A stretch of DNA of 64,000 nucleotides from contig NW_008481809.1 of the NCBI RefSeq assembly GCF_000365145.1, forward strand, positions 3,213,630 through 3,277,629, in the 5' to 3' direction. The stretch is from Cyphellophora europaea CBS 101466 (taxonomy: Eukaryota > Ascomycota > Eurotiomycetes > Chaetothyriales > Cyphellophoraceae). Of the stretch, positions 1 through 10,594 are shown piece by piece (within the stretch, counting starts at the first letter, position 1; each line of letters begins with the position of its first letter). The notes beneath the pieces are model-generated. The model was given only the letters and a program-made list of their open reading frames with translations, was not told the DNA's origin and ran no database searches. The translations under genes were made by a program, and so were the position numbers.

Positions 1-821
1 GTGCCTTCAATAAAGCATTCCAAATTGTAGCCCTGTTGCATCATGGTATCGAGATAGGACTGGACCAAAGTCGGGTATAGAGCGTCGTCGCCAAAGCTCC
101 GCCTCAGCCACATGGCCCCCAGGCTCTGCAGAAAGTTTCCAACAACCGGGAAATTCAGGTTGTCGCCAGCCACCACTACCGGCAAGGTTAGGCCCAGGCA
201 ATAACAGACTAGATGTAACGAGACATAGTCAATATGGCTTGTGTGTCTTGGAAGGAAAATGATGGACTTTTTCTCCTTGGCCGCCATTTTGGCAACCTCA
301 CGCAGCCGCTTAACCTCCTTTTGTGAGACATGTATACTGGAATACGCCCGAGTTAGGAGCTGAGTGACGCCATAGTATGCACTTCGAAGGTAAGGTTTGC
401 TGTCCATCTTGCACATCATCTTGTCGAGCATGTCCTGAGTGATCTCGACAAGATTCGAGATGATCTGCGTCTTGCGTATCTCTTTGTCTTGCAAATACGA
501 TGGACTGTCCGAGTCCAGCAGATGCTGCTCCTCCTCGACCTTAAGTCGAGCTTCCGTCAACTGTGACAGCTTCTGCTGCAAGATCGGCGATTTCATGACG
601 AGGCTCTTCAGATTCTCTGAATAGGCCGGATAGAAACAGGGTTGGCCGATCACGTTGTCGTAGGACCGCCAACCCACACCTCTGATGAAAAGCGAGAGTT
701 CATGGGCGAAGTTGAATGGATTCTTGCGGAAGCGAGCCATTCGCTCCACGAGACTGTGGTCCGGATCATCTTCTGCGGGCTTTGGTCCTGGTGGGACGTC
801 TTTGCTCGTTTCTGGGTCCAT
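1..821 (-). CDS. Glycerol-3-phosphate / dihydroxyacetone-phosphate acyltransferase, 3' end cut by window edge
   Basis: This gene reads leftwards from an ATG at 821 with 273 open codons and runs off the window, so the C-terminal half is missing. Residues 193-198 (HTSHID) form the HX4D catalytic motif of glycerolipid acyltransferases. It is followed by a PVVVAGDNLNFPVVG stretch and LGAMWLRRSFG, which match the substrate-binding region of the GPAT/DHAPAT group (PlsB, human GNPAT). The last visible residues, CFIEG, begin the next family motif (FxEGTRSR). The family transfers an acyl chain to glycerol-3-phosphate or dihydroxyacetone phosphate in the first step of glycerolipid synthesis, at a membrane. 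Which substrate is used cannot be decided here. The visible part has no intron. It is divergent from YND1. Confidence 0.85.
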   Translation of the reverse strand, partial: MDPETSKDVPPGPKPAEDDPDHSLVERMARFRKNPFNFAHELSLFIRGVGWRSYDNVIGQPCFYPAYSENLKSLVMKSPILQQKLSQLTEARLKVEEEQHLLDSDSPSYLQDKEIRKTQIISNLVEITQDMLDKMMCKMDSKPYLRSAYYGVTQLLTRAYSSIHVSQKEVKRLREVAKMAAKEKKSIIFLPRHTSHIDYVSLHLVCYCLGLTLPVVVAGDNLNFPVVGNFLQSLGAMWLRRSFGDDALYPTLVQSYLDTMMQQGYNLECFIEG

Positions 822-1281
822 GGTGGAGGAGGATGGGGTGGTGGCCGGGTTAGCTGAGTGACGCCGTCAGTGGACAGGCAGCCATGCTTTGGGTACAAGC
901 TGTGCCTTGGAAACACTCCAGAACCTGGGGGATAAATCTGTTGGGAGTAGATATATGCAAGGTACCTGCGCAGTTGAACCGCGGCAATTGGTGGCTGCTG
1001 TCGCAGGTCGCTCCTTCCCCGGATACTCTCGATCCCTTCCCCACACCTCTATCCCCGCTATCTCCGCGCGTCGATTGCGACGACTGCAACATGTGAAATG
1101 TATCATCTTGACCATCAACAATCCAACATCTCTGGCCTTTTCACGCCCCTTCGCCGACCTTCTGCCTATCGTGTCACTCGCTTTCCCTTCTTCGTCTCGA
1201 TCTGCTGCTGCTGCCATACCTCCGCGCGCTCGGCATCGTTGATTCGAATCCCCTATACAATGTGGTAATACTCTCGGCAAC
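822..1281. promoter_or_regulatory. Divergent intergenic region, acyltransferase / YND1
   Basis: These 460 bases lie between the start codons of two divergent genes and must hold both promoters and 5' leaders. The YND1 side is pyrimidine-rich around 1010-1200, as is common in fungal leaders. I see no clear TATA box and no credible gene; reading frames here are antisense shadows without family character. Confidence 0.5.
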
Positions 1282-3390
1282 ATGGTCAACCCGGAGAAAT
1301 GGCATTATGGAATAGTCCTCGACGCTGGCTCGTCAGGGACCCGTATCTATATCTACAGATGGCTCCGAAATGATCGCGCCCAGCTGGAACACAATAACCT
1401 GAAACAACTCCCAGAGATCAAGACCAAAGACAAGTGGACCAAGAAAGTTCACACTGGTCTGTCGACCTACGGTGTAACTCCTCAGCTGATCGGCGACGAT
1501 CACCTCAAGCCGCTTGTTGACCATGCGCTCGAATATGTACCAAAAGAGCTCATTTCAGAAACTCCGGTTTTCCTCCTTGCCACTGCCGGCATGCGATTGC
1601 TGCCAGAGCACCAGCAGGACAGTGTCTTGAACAGTGTCTGCACATACTTCCAAGAACAGACCGACTTCTATCTACCAGATTGTGGATTACATGTACAAAT
1701 AATACCCGGCGAGACGGAGGGTTTATACGGATGGATTGCGGCGAATTATCTGGTGGGTGGCTTTAAGACCCCGGTTACCAACGAGCATGACCACGGCAAG
1801 GGCCACCATACTTATGGCTTCCTCGACATGGGCGGCGCATCGTCGCAGATTGCGTTTGTGCCCAATGCGACCGAGGCAGAGAAGCATTCGAACGATCTCA
1901 AGCTCCTCCGTCTGCGCAAGATTGATGGTTCCAATGACGAGTACAAAGTATTCTCCACCACCTGGCTTGGTTATGGAATCAACGAGGCGCGCCGCCGATA
2001 TCTGGAAAATCTGATAGATTCATACGGCGAGTCGATCACTGAATATCCCGATCCGTGCCTGCCGCACGGCGTGAAGATGAGTTTGGATTCGCATGATATC
2101 TTGGATGACAGCACCAAAGATAAGCATCTTATTGGCACCGGGGATATTGATCAATGCTTGAAAGATACATACCCCCTTCTCGAACTCTCCGTTCCCTGCC
2201 CTGACGAGCCTTGCCTAATCAACGGCCAGCACGTCCCATCCATCGACTTCGATGTGAATCATTTCATCGGCATATCTAACTTCTGGCACTCAACCCACGA
2301 GATCTTCGAGATGGGTCACGACGAAAAAGCTTACGATTTTGCCACCTACCAAGAACGAGTTCGCGAATTCTGCTCTATGGACTGGTCCACGATTCAAGCA
2401 AAAGTCGAAGAACACGAATGGGGCAAGAAAGTTGATGCCCAAACCGCCGAAGAGGTCTGCTTCAAATCTTCCTGGCTCATCAACATGCTGCATGACGGAA
2501 TCGGAATCCCACGGGTTGGTCTTGAATCCAATGGAACGTCAAATCCCAATGACTTTAACTCGCCCTTTCAAGCTGTCGACGAAATCCGCGAGACAGAAGT
2601 AACCTGGACGCTTGGCAAAATTCTCCTCTACGCCTCGTCCACCATCCCGCCCCTCACCCCTCTGCGCGAGGGCTTGGATTCTGAGCCCGTTGGCTTCGGC
2701 ACTAACGATGGACGTACCATACCCAGTGATTTCGTTTACCCTTCATCAACCAATATTTTCCAACCCAAGATACCCGAGGTGCCCTCTTCTGGGGGAATTG
2801 TCGGCAAGGTCCACGAGACACTGTTCAAGTCTGACTCTGCTCATCGCCTTCCCGGTCTCATCTTCTTCTTGCTCATTGTTCTCATTGCGTCCTTCTTCCT
2901 CTGCGGTCGCGAGCGCCGCTCTCGCGCATACGCATGGTTGGGCATTTCGACGCCTGGCTCGCCCAACGGCTTTCGCAAGAACCCATCCCAGCAGCCGTCT
3001 CTCCTCCGTCGCCTTTTGGGTTGCGGGCGCACTCCGTACTCGCGCCTGGCTGGTGACCCCGAATCCGGTGCTCCACTCCACGACCCATCGGATTTCGAAC
3101 TGCGTGATTTTGAAGACGAATCTGACGAGGACGAGGGCAGCCTTGCAGTTGGGAACGGCAAGCTGAGTCCACGAAAGACGTTGAAGCCCAGCCCAATCGA
3201 TAGGGCGGGCTTGGTCGTCCGGACTGAGAGCAGGGAGAGATTGGACCTGGATGGGCTACGGGGCAGTCGCACGGCTAGTCCAAACCGAAATCGTGGTAAT
3301 CTAGGTAGTCGTGACGGGATTGGCGCGGTCAGTGGCGGAGGGGGCTTGGGAGGCTTGGGCCGACTCGGAGAGGGAGACTTGGATAGCTAG
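1282..3390 (+). CDS. YND1: Golgi apyrase (GDA1/CD39 nucleoside phosphatase)
   Basis: A single exon encodes 702 residues. The apyrase conserved regions are easy to see: ACR1 VLDAGSSGTR at residues 12-21, ATAGMRLL (ACR2), ETEGLYGWIAANY (ACR3) and FLDMGGASSQIA near 182-193 (ACR4). One hydrophobic segment at about 522-543 is followed by a basic then acidic Ser/Gly-rich tail. This layout, a large N-terminal catalytic domain with one C-terminal membrane anchor, fits yeast Ynd1 (630 aa) rather than Gda1. The family hydrolyses nucleoside di- and triphosphates in the Golgi lumen, removing the GDP/UDP left by glycosyltransferases so that nucleotide-sugar import continues. The long glycine/arginine-rich tail is probably disordered and cytosolic. 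The ATG at 1282 lies ten codons before ACR1, so the start is well placed. Confidence 0.92.
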   Translation: MVNPEKWHYGIVLDAGSSGTRIYIYRWLRNDRAQLEHNNLKQLPEIKTKDKWTKKVHTGLSTYGVTPQLIGDDHLKPLVDHALEYVPKELISETPVFLLATAGMRLLPEHQQDSVLNSVCTYFQEQTDFYLPDCGLHVQIIPGETEGLYGWIAANYLVGGFKTPVTNEHDHGKGHHTYGFLDMGGASSQIAFVPNATEAEKHSNDLKLLRLRKIDGSNDEYKVFSTTWLGYGINEARRRYLENLIDSYGESITEYPDPCLPHGVKMSLDSHDILDDSTKDKHLIGTGDIDQCLKDTYPLLELSVPCPDEPCLINGQHVPSIDFDVNHFIGISNFWHSTHEIFEMGHDEKAYDFATYQERVREFCSMDWSTIQAKVEEHEWGKKVDAQTAEEVCFKSSWLINMLHDGIGIPRVGLESNGTSNPNDFNSPFQAVDEIRETEVTWTLGKILLYASSTIPPLTPLREGLDSEPVGFGTNDGRTIPSDFVYPSSTNIFQPKIPEVPSSGGIVGKVHETLFKSDSAHRLPGLIFFLLIVLIASFFLCGRERRSRAYAWLGISTPGSPNGFRKNPSQQPSLLRRLLGCGRTPYSRLAGDPESGAPLHDPSDFELRDFEDESDEDEGSLAVGNGKLSPRKTLKPSPIDRAGLVVRTESRERLDLDGLRGSRTASPNRNRGNLGSRDGIGAVSGGGGLGGLGRLGEGDLDS

Positions 3391-4129
3391 CACGAAGAGA
3401 TGTAGAAGAAGTGAAGTGTAGATCAAACTCACGTGGCATTGGATGGGCCAGTCTCGAAGCAGGCACCCTCGTTTTAGGTCCGCGCAAAACGCTACATTCG
3501 AACACCATGTCCTGATGTGGATGCCCTCCTTCTTACCCCAGTCTTGCCGGCATCACCAAGCTGACAGTCACTCCCCTGATGCGGTACCCTTGATAGTCTT
3601 GTTACCTCAGTACTGCCGTCAACCAACAAACGGTCATCCCAATCGGCAGCCTCGATGGTCAAGAGCACATTATTGTTGCATAACTCAACTCCAGTTTGCA
3701 GGACCTACACAGCCTCCTCCTCGCCGAGCGCAACGAACCACGTTGCCGAACGCCAGCAGCGCAGCTCCCTGCTCATTGCATGATCAGATGCGCCGTGCCA
3801 TGTTTGTACGGCGCTCTTGCAGGAGCAGTGAGATGTGAGACGGGAGACTGGTGGCGGTAGACCATGAAGTCGGGCGGGGTTGTTTGCCTGTCAGACACAG
3901 AATACTGTCGTGGGATCTGGTTTTTGCTGTGTCGTACTCGATGCGACGCGAGTTGAGACGCATATTGATCTGAAACTCAGCGATGCCGGCGCCCATATTC
4001 ATGTTCAGTATGTTATGACGGCCAGTGAAGCGCAACGCATCGAGAGACTTCGCTACGTGCGGGTATTGCTCCGTAATTGTGTGGGTTGAAGCTCAATCTG
4101 CCCTACTTGCCGATTGTCGTTGGGTACGG
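3391..4129. other. Convergent intergenic region with no gene seen
   Basis: This stretch lies between the stop codons of YND1 and membrane glycoprotein A, so it should hold two 3' UTRs. A 131-codon frame at 3443-3838 has no recognisable motif or family character and was not called. No repeat or RNA gene was seen. Confidence 0.45.
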
Positions 4130-5935
4130 TCAAGTATCCAGTATAATGCTCGTCTCGGCAAGCTTCTTGGGCAGGGGCTCCGTCCCGTGGTCGTCTTGCT
4201 CGATGAGATCCTGCAACGCTTGATTCCGCGTCGTCCGAATGTAGGTGGAGAAGATGCTCTGATAGCCAACACCGCCGTTGCGCCACATGGCATAGAGACC
4301 CAGAAGAGTTGATACCAGAGTGGCTCCGCAAGCTACGCCGTATGCGAGCCAGAGATCGCGTGGGTCGTACGAGTAGACGTTCACGCTGGTGATGACGGAG
4401 ACGGGGACTTGGTTCTGGGCTGCGATCGTAGTGTTCATGCTAATTCTGCTCGTCAGCTTGAGTTTCGGCGTGCGAGAAACAGGGGGATACTTGCGTCAAG
4501 GATGATGTGCCGAGCATGCTGAGCGTGATGTTCTGGAACAATTGTTCGAGGCCTCTCTGAGTCCCATCTCGAGTCGTCCAATCGATCGCAATCATGTTCC
4601 AGCTGGTCTTTTCCGTGACCACGAAGCCGTCCCTGGACCATTCGTAGCCGGCAAGCAGTCGACCGAAAGAATCCATTATTGATTGATAACTAATACGCTG
4701 TGCTTGCCGAGCGGTAACATCAGGTGGTCCAGTTGAGCGCTGCCACTCTGAAATGTCGATCGAGACGTTGACAGGATTAAGCAGCTCCCGGGACACCACA
4801 TCTATGCTTTGAGTTGGAAACGTGAAGTTGAAGAATACTTTGTACGATGCGTTGTGCAAACTGCAGTCGAGAAGATCTTGATATCCGTAATGCATATCAT
4901 CCGAGGTGATTGGCATTCCACCTACAAACATTGGCCCTGTAATAGAAGTGTTGGGGATGATGTACAAATGCGCAGCGTCGGTAGATACTGTGTCCAGAGA
5001 GGCGGCATCGTCTCCAAAGGCACGAGATAGATTGCCTCTATCATCGCTGATAGGCACCCATGCCATGTAGTAGTATTGATTTTCAATGCCGGTGAAATAG
5101 TCCATGTAGGAGTCATACACATCGCTCACAAGAGCAGCATCAGCGTGGTCGCAGCGCAGGGCCGGTCCGAGGAATTGCAGAGTGTAGGTCATGTTGGGGT
5201 TTGCTTGCGTGATGCCGAGTATCTGACCTGTCATAGCGCTACCGTAGGCTGTACGTAGGGTGTCTGGCGAGGGTCCGATGTAATCTGATCGCACCAAGGT
5301 TTGCAGATTGCCGTACGAGTTAGGGTCCAGATACAGCTGTGGAGGAGCACTATCGCTACTCGTGATATCATCCCTTGCGACAACGTTTATGGTTGCTGGT
5401 GTGACAACGGCAGCAATCGGGAGTAGCCTTTCTAGAGTTAGCATAACAGTGAAAGGAATTTCCTTTTCAGAGCTCACCATGTAACAATAGCCAGCATGGT
5501 AAGCAGGGGGAAGCGTAACCATATCCGACTTTCACAGAACGACAGAGCGTTCCCAAGAATACCAGTCACCGTATCGATCTGGCGGATCTTCAATGGGTTA
5601 CGTGAAAGCGTCAACCATTGGTGTTGAATGAAAGCGATCGAAGCCGCCACGACGAGCAGCGTTTTGGCGACAAAAGCAAACACGGTACCTATTCGAATGA
5701 TCCACGTCTGGTCAATCGAAGCCTCGTCGACTGGCTGACCGTCAAACCTAGCGTAGAAGAAGTGATGGCCGACGGTCAAGGCTACGCCACTCAGGAGGGA
5801 CAAAATCATCCAGAAGCAACTGCGATTTCGATCAAATCCCCATGGCTTCGAGGTCTCTTTCGGACGAGATGTAGTATCATGTACTGCTGTCTGGACTTTC
5901 GTGTATTTCGGTAATCCATCCTGGTTGCCGGCCAT
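4130..5935 (-). CDS. Membrane glycoprotein A, function unknown (paralogue of 14470-16286)
   Basis: I read three exons: 5935-5478, 5427-4495 and 4439-4130, giving 566 residues. Intron 1 (5428-5477, 50 nt) is a normal GT-AG intron splitting a Trp codon. Intron 2 (4440-4494, 55 nt) only keeps the frame if the donor is GCAAGT, a GC-AG intron with a GCTGAC branch site. The protein has three hydrophobic segments in about the first 175 residues, a long soluble domain with several N-glycosylation sequons (NMT, NLS, NTS, NAS, NFT, NVS, NIT), and one hydrophobic segment near the C-terminus (LWLAYGVACG...). I know no named domain or function for it. It shares topology, first-intron position and many motifs with the gene at 14470-16286, for example CSLHNASY, DSFGRLLAG and QRGLEQLFQN. 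Confidence 0.8.
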
Positions 5936-6856
5936 AGTTGTTCTGCTGACAAGATCTGTTTTGTGTAGCTAGTGATCGTCTGAAAAGCTGCATACAAATC
6001 TCAGAAGTGACAATGAGGCCTTGAGTACGCAGCGGGCGGAACTCGGACCAGCACAGGCCTGTTAGAGCTCTCTGTGTATCACACGTACGAGGTCGCTTCA
6101 GCCTGTGGAAGTTAAGAGCAATACTGTTAGGACAGAATGCATAAGGAAGGCTGGCCAGTACAACAGAAGACAGAAACAATAACAACTGCTAAAGACAAGG
6201 CGGTTTCCGTACTTCTTGTGCAACACTAGCAGGCCAGGCCCCCTGGGTACAAGGGTGGCTGCATGGCTGCATCTCGGCCCCCAATGCTAAGAGATGCGAA
6301 GTTTCGGAATTCATGCTGCTCTGCCCAATCACTACACAAGACTCGCAAGCACGGCACGGCGCGTGCAGCAAACGAGGCGCAAGGCGGCTTTTGACCAGCT
6401 CCCTAGTGTTTTGACTTTCTCAAAACGCGAGGCGGAGTGAGCCTTGTCAACGTAGGCAAGACACTATCTAAGATGTTCGGTACCCGATACAAGAAGAACA
6501 CTACCATCCGGTAGCACATCGGCTTCCTGATTACTAACTGCGTTGAAATGAAATCGAACGAAACAAACGGTGAAGGTGAGTGCCACTGAGTGGCATGGAG
6601 ACAGATGCTACCAGGCTTCTCGAACGGCTGTCCACGAAGAGACCAAATATCTCGGGGCCAGTCCGTATGTGTCCCTAGACTTGAACAGACAGTACAGTTG
6701 CATTTTCGTGCAAACTTAGAACCCTACAAATGCTGTTCTGATGGACATACCCCTTATAACGAGTTTCCTTGCTGGCACTTTGCAGAAGGACAAGTGTATG
6801 ACAGTGAGATCTTTTGGTCGTCCGTCGGCAACAGGCCGACAGCATCGATTGGCTTC
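5936..6856. promoter_or_regulatory. Upstream region of membrane glycoprotein A and 3' side of the MFS gene
   Basis: About 920 bases lie between two minus-strand genes. They should contain the 3' UTR of the transporter and the promoter and leader of glycoprotein A. Small frames here (for example 5877-6185 and 6590-6934) have no recognisable motif. I see no repeat or RNA gene. Confidence 0.4.
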
Positions 6857-8366
6857 TCAGGTGGTTACAGACGTCCTCAATGCTCTCACAGAGTTTGCCT
6901 CAACCGCAAGAGTATTCCTCAGCGGTATGCTTAGACTGTGTGCAAGGCGTGGAAACGCACCAGCACCTCCCAGAAACACACATGTACCTGTGAAAATGAT
7001 GGTCGTGCCATATGATGATCCATAAGCCAATGCAGAGTCATGCCATGGCTTCATCGACAACAACTTCTCGCTGACTGGACCAGCCAGGATGCTGCCCACG
7101 CCTTTCCCAGCACAAAGTAGGGAGATGACTAAACCTGTGCTCAGATTCGGGAAAGTCCTTTTCATATCTGACGCACAACCAATCCAGTGACCAGGGTACC
7201 CAGCTCCAAACAGCCCGAAGAGGATCGCGAAGACGTACAGCATGGCCTCATGGGTACTGCATCCCCAAAAACCGAACACGGCTATGGTGGAGCCGAGGGT
7301 AGCCATCAGGATGGCCCAACTGACATGGTAGCGATCGACAAGTCGTCCTTGGAGCATGAACCCGCAGCATGAGGCAAGATTCAGTAGAGAGAGAGACAGC
7401 GGGCCTGCTGCTGCAGCCATGCCCATTGACGATGCGAAGGAGGGCAGCCATAGACTGGGAATCGGAGCGACGATGGACTGAACAATGCTAGGGCATTGAT
7501 ACATCCAAAACTTCTTTCCCTTGACGAAGCCTAAATCTACTGGTCGAAGCCGTCGGGGACCCCGTACTGGGATCCGGGGCTTCATGAAGAGGACGCATGG
7601 CAGCGCAGTCACAGCCTGCGAGAGTCAGCGAGTCGACATCAGAAGGTCCTTGAACAAAAAGGAAAACCCACAATTAATCCCGCGCACACACGCAGAGTCG
7701 TGCTGTGACCCCGCGTATTCAGCAGCCACTGCAAGAAGAACGGCGTAGAAGCACCGCCAATTCCGGTGCCAGCCCAGGAGATTCCAAACGCAAAGCCTTT
7801 GCGCTCCACAAACCATTCGTCGATCAAGAACATGGCTGGAAAGTAGACCAGCAAGGCGCCGATACCATACATGACACCCTGAGTCCACAACACTACCATT
7901 GAAGAGCTGGTCCAAGACGCGATGAGGAGCCCGGAGAACATAATGGCCAGGCCAACACAACCCCCTACGCGTCTGAGGTTGGGAAATCGTTGCAGGATCA
8001 GGGAGATGAATGGCGAGCCGAAGAGCATGATCGCCGTGGCGGTGGTGGACACGGCGGCAAGAGGGCCGGGCTGGCCCATGAATGGCTCGTGCTGGAGGTA
8101 GTAGTCCTGCATGACACCGTAGGAATGGAGGAACCTGTATACGATAGAAATATCAGCATCTCACACATGAACAGTGTGGATTCGACGAAGGAAGCTCTTG
8201 CGTACCCCCAGACAGTGGCTTCAAGGAAGAAACATGCTGTAAGTGTGAGCCAGGCAGCCTTGCCGCCGTCGACTGGTGGCAGACTCTGCAGGTCTACATT
8301 ACTTGTGTCGTCGATATCGGCGCCCGTGTTCCTAGCGTCTAGCTCATGGTCGTTTATATTGGCCAT
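6857..8366 (-). CDS. MFS transporter, monocarboxylate (MCT)-like
   Basis: Three exons (8366-8206, 8134-7672, 7615-6857) give 460 residues. Intron 1 (8135-8205) restores WGFLHSYGVMQDYY, the usual start of the first transmembrane segment and loop in fungal MCT-like proteins. Intron 2 (7616-7671, 56 nt, branch CGCTGAC) restores spacing between TTLR and KPRIP. An alternative in-frame donor 18 bases upstream is possible but would delete six residues of a membrane helix. The hydrophilic N-terminus ends in DGGKAAW, typical of this group, and about 12 hydrophobic segments follow. Such proteins sit in the plasma membrane or organelle membranes; substrates vary (monocarboxylates, riboflavin, others), and the substrate here is unknown. 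It diverges from the deaminase-like gene at 9220. Confidence 0.88.
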
Positions 8367-9219
8367 TTTGTCTGCTCTTTTTTCTGTTGGTGTGATGGTG
8401 GCCTAGCCAGGCAAGTTTGGGGAGAGTCAAGCCACTACCCTTATATACTTGCTGTTGCTTGGTAATGCGGTACGCGTATCCAACATCACAGATTGGTACT
8501 ATACGCCAGGGTAAGCCAAGAATGCCAAATGCGTATGAACCACGGCCTGATGACTGTAATCAGTGGTTGAGTTATGACCACTGGCCAATCCTGGTCGTCC
8601 CGTCCTCGAGACTTTTGGGGTGCTCATTCTATATACCGTATAGGGTTAGTAAGTTAGTAACTTCTCAATCGCGGAACTTAGCGCCGACGACGTCAAAGGC
8701 GCCGACCACCAGCTCGACATCTTAAGTTATTTACCTCGTTATCATGAAGCACCACGAGCCGTCGTTTTTCGGAGCAATAGCAGCGACTTACAGCATTAAA
8801 CTCCGGTCCCTGATCAAAACGATGTGAGGTTAAGAGACAGGCCGGGAAATAGCCGACGCACATTCCTTCCTCATGCGGAATAGTCCGAGAACTACTTGCT
8901 GTGGTTGAGTCATTGGCGTCGAACATTCTTGCTGTTACACCGTGGGACTGGTCCATAATGGAGTTATGAGTTGCAAAAGACTGAGATCCGAGACTGATTG
9001 AGCCTGCTTCGCTCAAAGATATCCCGAGGTGAGAAAGCCACACGCTGGAGATGCCGTTGACTTTTTGTGAGAGACTCTATATATATATATATATATGGGA
9101 CACTGTCAGCGCTTCCAAACTGGCCGATCGCAGTGTGTGTCTGTGGAATTCACCCAAGATCAGCTCGTTCTCGACTTCAGCCCTCAGTGTGAGCCTCAAA
9201 TTCGACCATTCAACCAACC
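8367..9219. promoter_or_regulatory. Divergent promoter region, MFS transporter / deaminase
   Basis: About 850 bases separate two divergent start codons. The deaminase side carries a 19-base alternating TA tract (9078-9096). Another A/T-rich spot at about 8628-8660 contains a short inverted repeat around CTATATACCGTATAG and then GTTAGTAA twice in a row. A 116-codon minus-strand frame (8693-9043) has no family character. Shared control of the two genes is possible but not shown. Confidence 0.45.
9078..9096 (+). repeat. (TA)n tract, possible TATA element of the deaminase gene
   Basis: Nineteen bases of perfect alternating T and A lie about 124 bases upstream of the ATG at 9220. Distance and composition suit a TATA region, but a neutral microsatellite is equally possible. 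Confidence 0.5.
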
Positions 9220-10437
9220 ATGGGCATCGAAGAAGCCCTCCCAGTCCGGCTCCGCGAGCAGCTGCGAGACGATCTCATAGCCCAGGGCGACGAATTCGTC
9301 CTCGGCATCCCCAAGGTCGAGCTACACGTCCATCTCGAAGGGACCTTGACCGCGGAGCTACGCTGGAAGCTGACGCAACGGAACGGAACCAAGTTGCGCA
9401 TAGCCAAGAACGGCCCTGAGCTCAAGACTCTCGAGGAAATGCAGGTTGCGATGGACCTGCTCCGCCCAGACCCCAGCCGCGTCGACAACGACGAGGAACG
9501 GTTTCAGTTCTTTGAGGCGTATTATGAAGGGTTTGAGTGTCTGAAGACGAAGGAGGACTTCTTCGATTTGGCGATGCATTATTTTGAGCATGCGGCCAAG
9601 ATGAATGTGAGGTACTGTGAGCTGTTCTTCGATCCGCAGGGACATACTAGTCGGGGCGTGGGCTGGGATACTATGATGGTAGGATTTCGAGAAGCACGGC
9701 AACAGGCCGAGGCGGATCTGAATGTATGCCTCCATCGTCACCCCACACACTACTGATCCACGCCAGACAGTTGACTAAATGAGAAACAGGTAAAATCAGC
9801 ATACATCATGTGTTTCCTCCGCGACCTCTCCCCCTCCTCCGCCATGGAACACTACAAAGCCGCCCTCCCCTACCGCGACACCATCATCGGCATCGGCCTC
9901 GACTCCAACGAGACGGACCGCCCGCCCACCCTGTTCGACGAAGTCTTCACCCTCGCGCGCCGCGACGGCTTCAAGCTGACGATGCACTGCGACGTTGGCT
10001 CCAAGAACACGCACGAGCACATCCGGCAGGCGGCCTCTGTCGTTGCAGGCGCAGGGCTGGATCGCATCGACCATGGTCTCAACGCCGCCGAGGACCAGAG
10101 TCTGATCGACATGATTGTGAAGCGCGATGTGGGCATGACGATTTGTCCGTGGTCGTATCTGCGACATACGACGTTTGCGGAGCTGGGGCCCAAGATTCGT
10201 AAATTGTACGATGCGGGTATCAAGATTAGTATTAATAGTGATGATCCGGCGTATATGGAAGATTGCTGGGTGTTGGAGAACATGCTGTTGGCGAAACGGT
10301 TGTGCGCATTCGACGATAAGGATGTTGCTAGGTTGGCGAAGAATGCTGTCCATTCCTCTTGGGCAGAGCCAGCGGTCAAGGAGAGGCTGCTGCGTGAGAT
10401 TGGTGCGGTCTGTGGTCGATTTTACCCAGAAAAATGA
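9220..10437 (+). CDS. Adenosine/adenine deaminase-family amidohydrolase
   Basis: Two exons (9220-9723 and 9790-10437) joined in phase 0 across a 66-nt intron give 383 residues, the normal size for the family. Visible metal and active-site motifs are HVHLEG (His36, His38), MHCDV (His234), DRIDHG (His263) and INSDDP (Asp319, Asp320). These match the zinc ligands and catalytic His/Asp of adenosine and adenine deaminases. The usual HAGE motif, whose Glu donates a proton, is HCDV here, so that Glu is not at its expected place. Related fungal and bacterial homologues with an HCDV-type motif exist to my knowledge, so this may be a subfamily rather than a defect. Substrate could be adenosine, adenine or a modified purine. 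It converges on the Zn2Cys6 gene 157 bases downstream. Confidence 0.85.
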
Positions 10438-10594
10438 GCACATGTTGCGAAGAGTCTATTGCCGCCTAGCAAACTTGCCAGATATTGTCCTTAAAGCTTG
10501 TGGCAATACCGTTATACGCATAAGAATGAGGTCAAACAGACCAGGCTCCGTAGGAAAAGGCCAATTTTTGGCGTCAGCTAGACTGTACCACAGC

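Noticed and set aside
1236..1252. GATTCGAATCC-like B-box in the YND1 leader
   Set aside because: No A-box, acceptor or anticodon stem fits around it; not a tRNA gene.
3443..3838. 131-codon plus-strand frame after YND1
   Set aside because: Low-complexity His/Gln/Ser/Arg composition and no motif; more likely 3' UTR.
7673..7690. Earlier in-frame donor (GTGTGC) for intron 2 of the MCT-like gene
   Set aside because: It would delete six residues from a membrane helix; the GTGGGT donor at 7671 keeps the family spacing.
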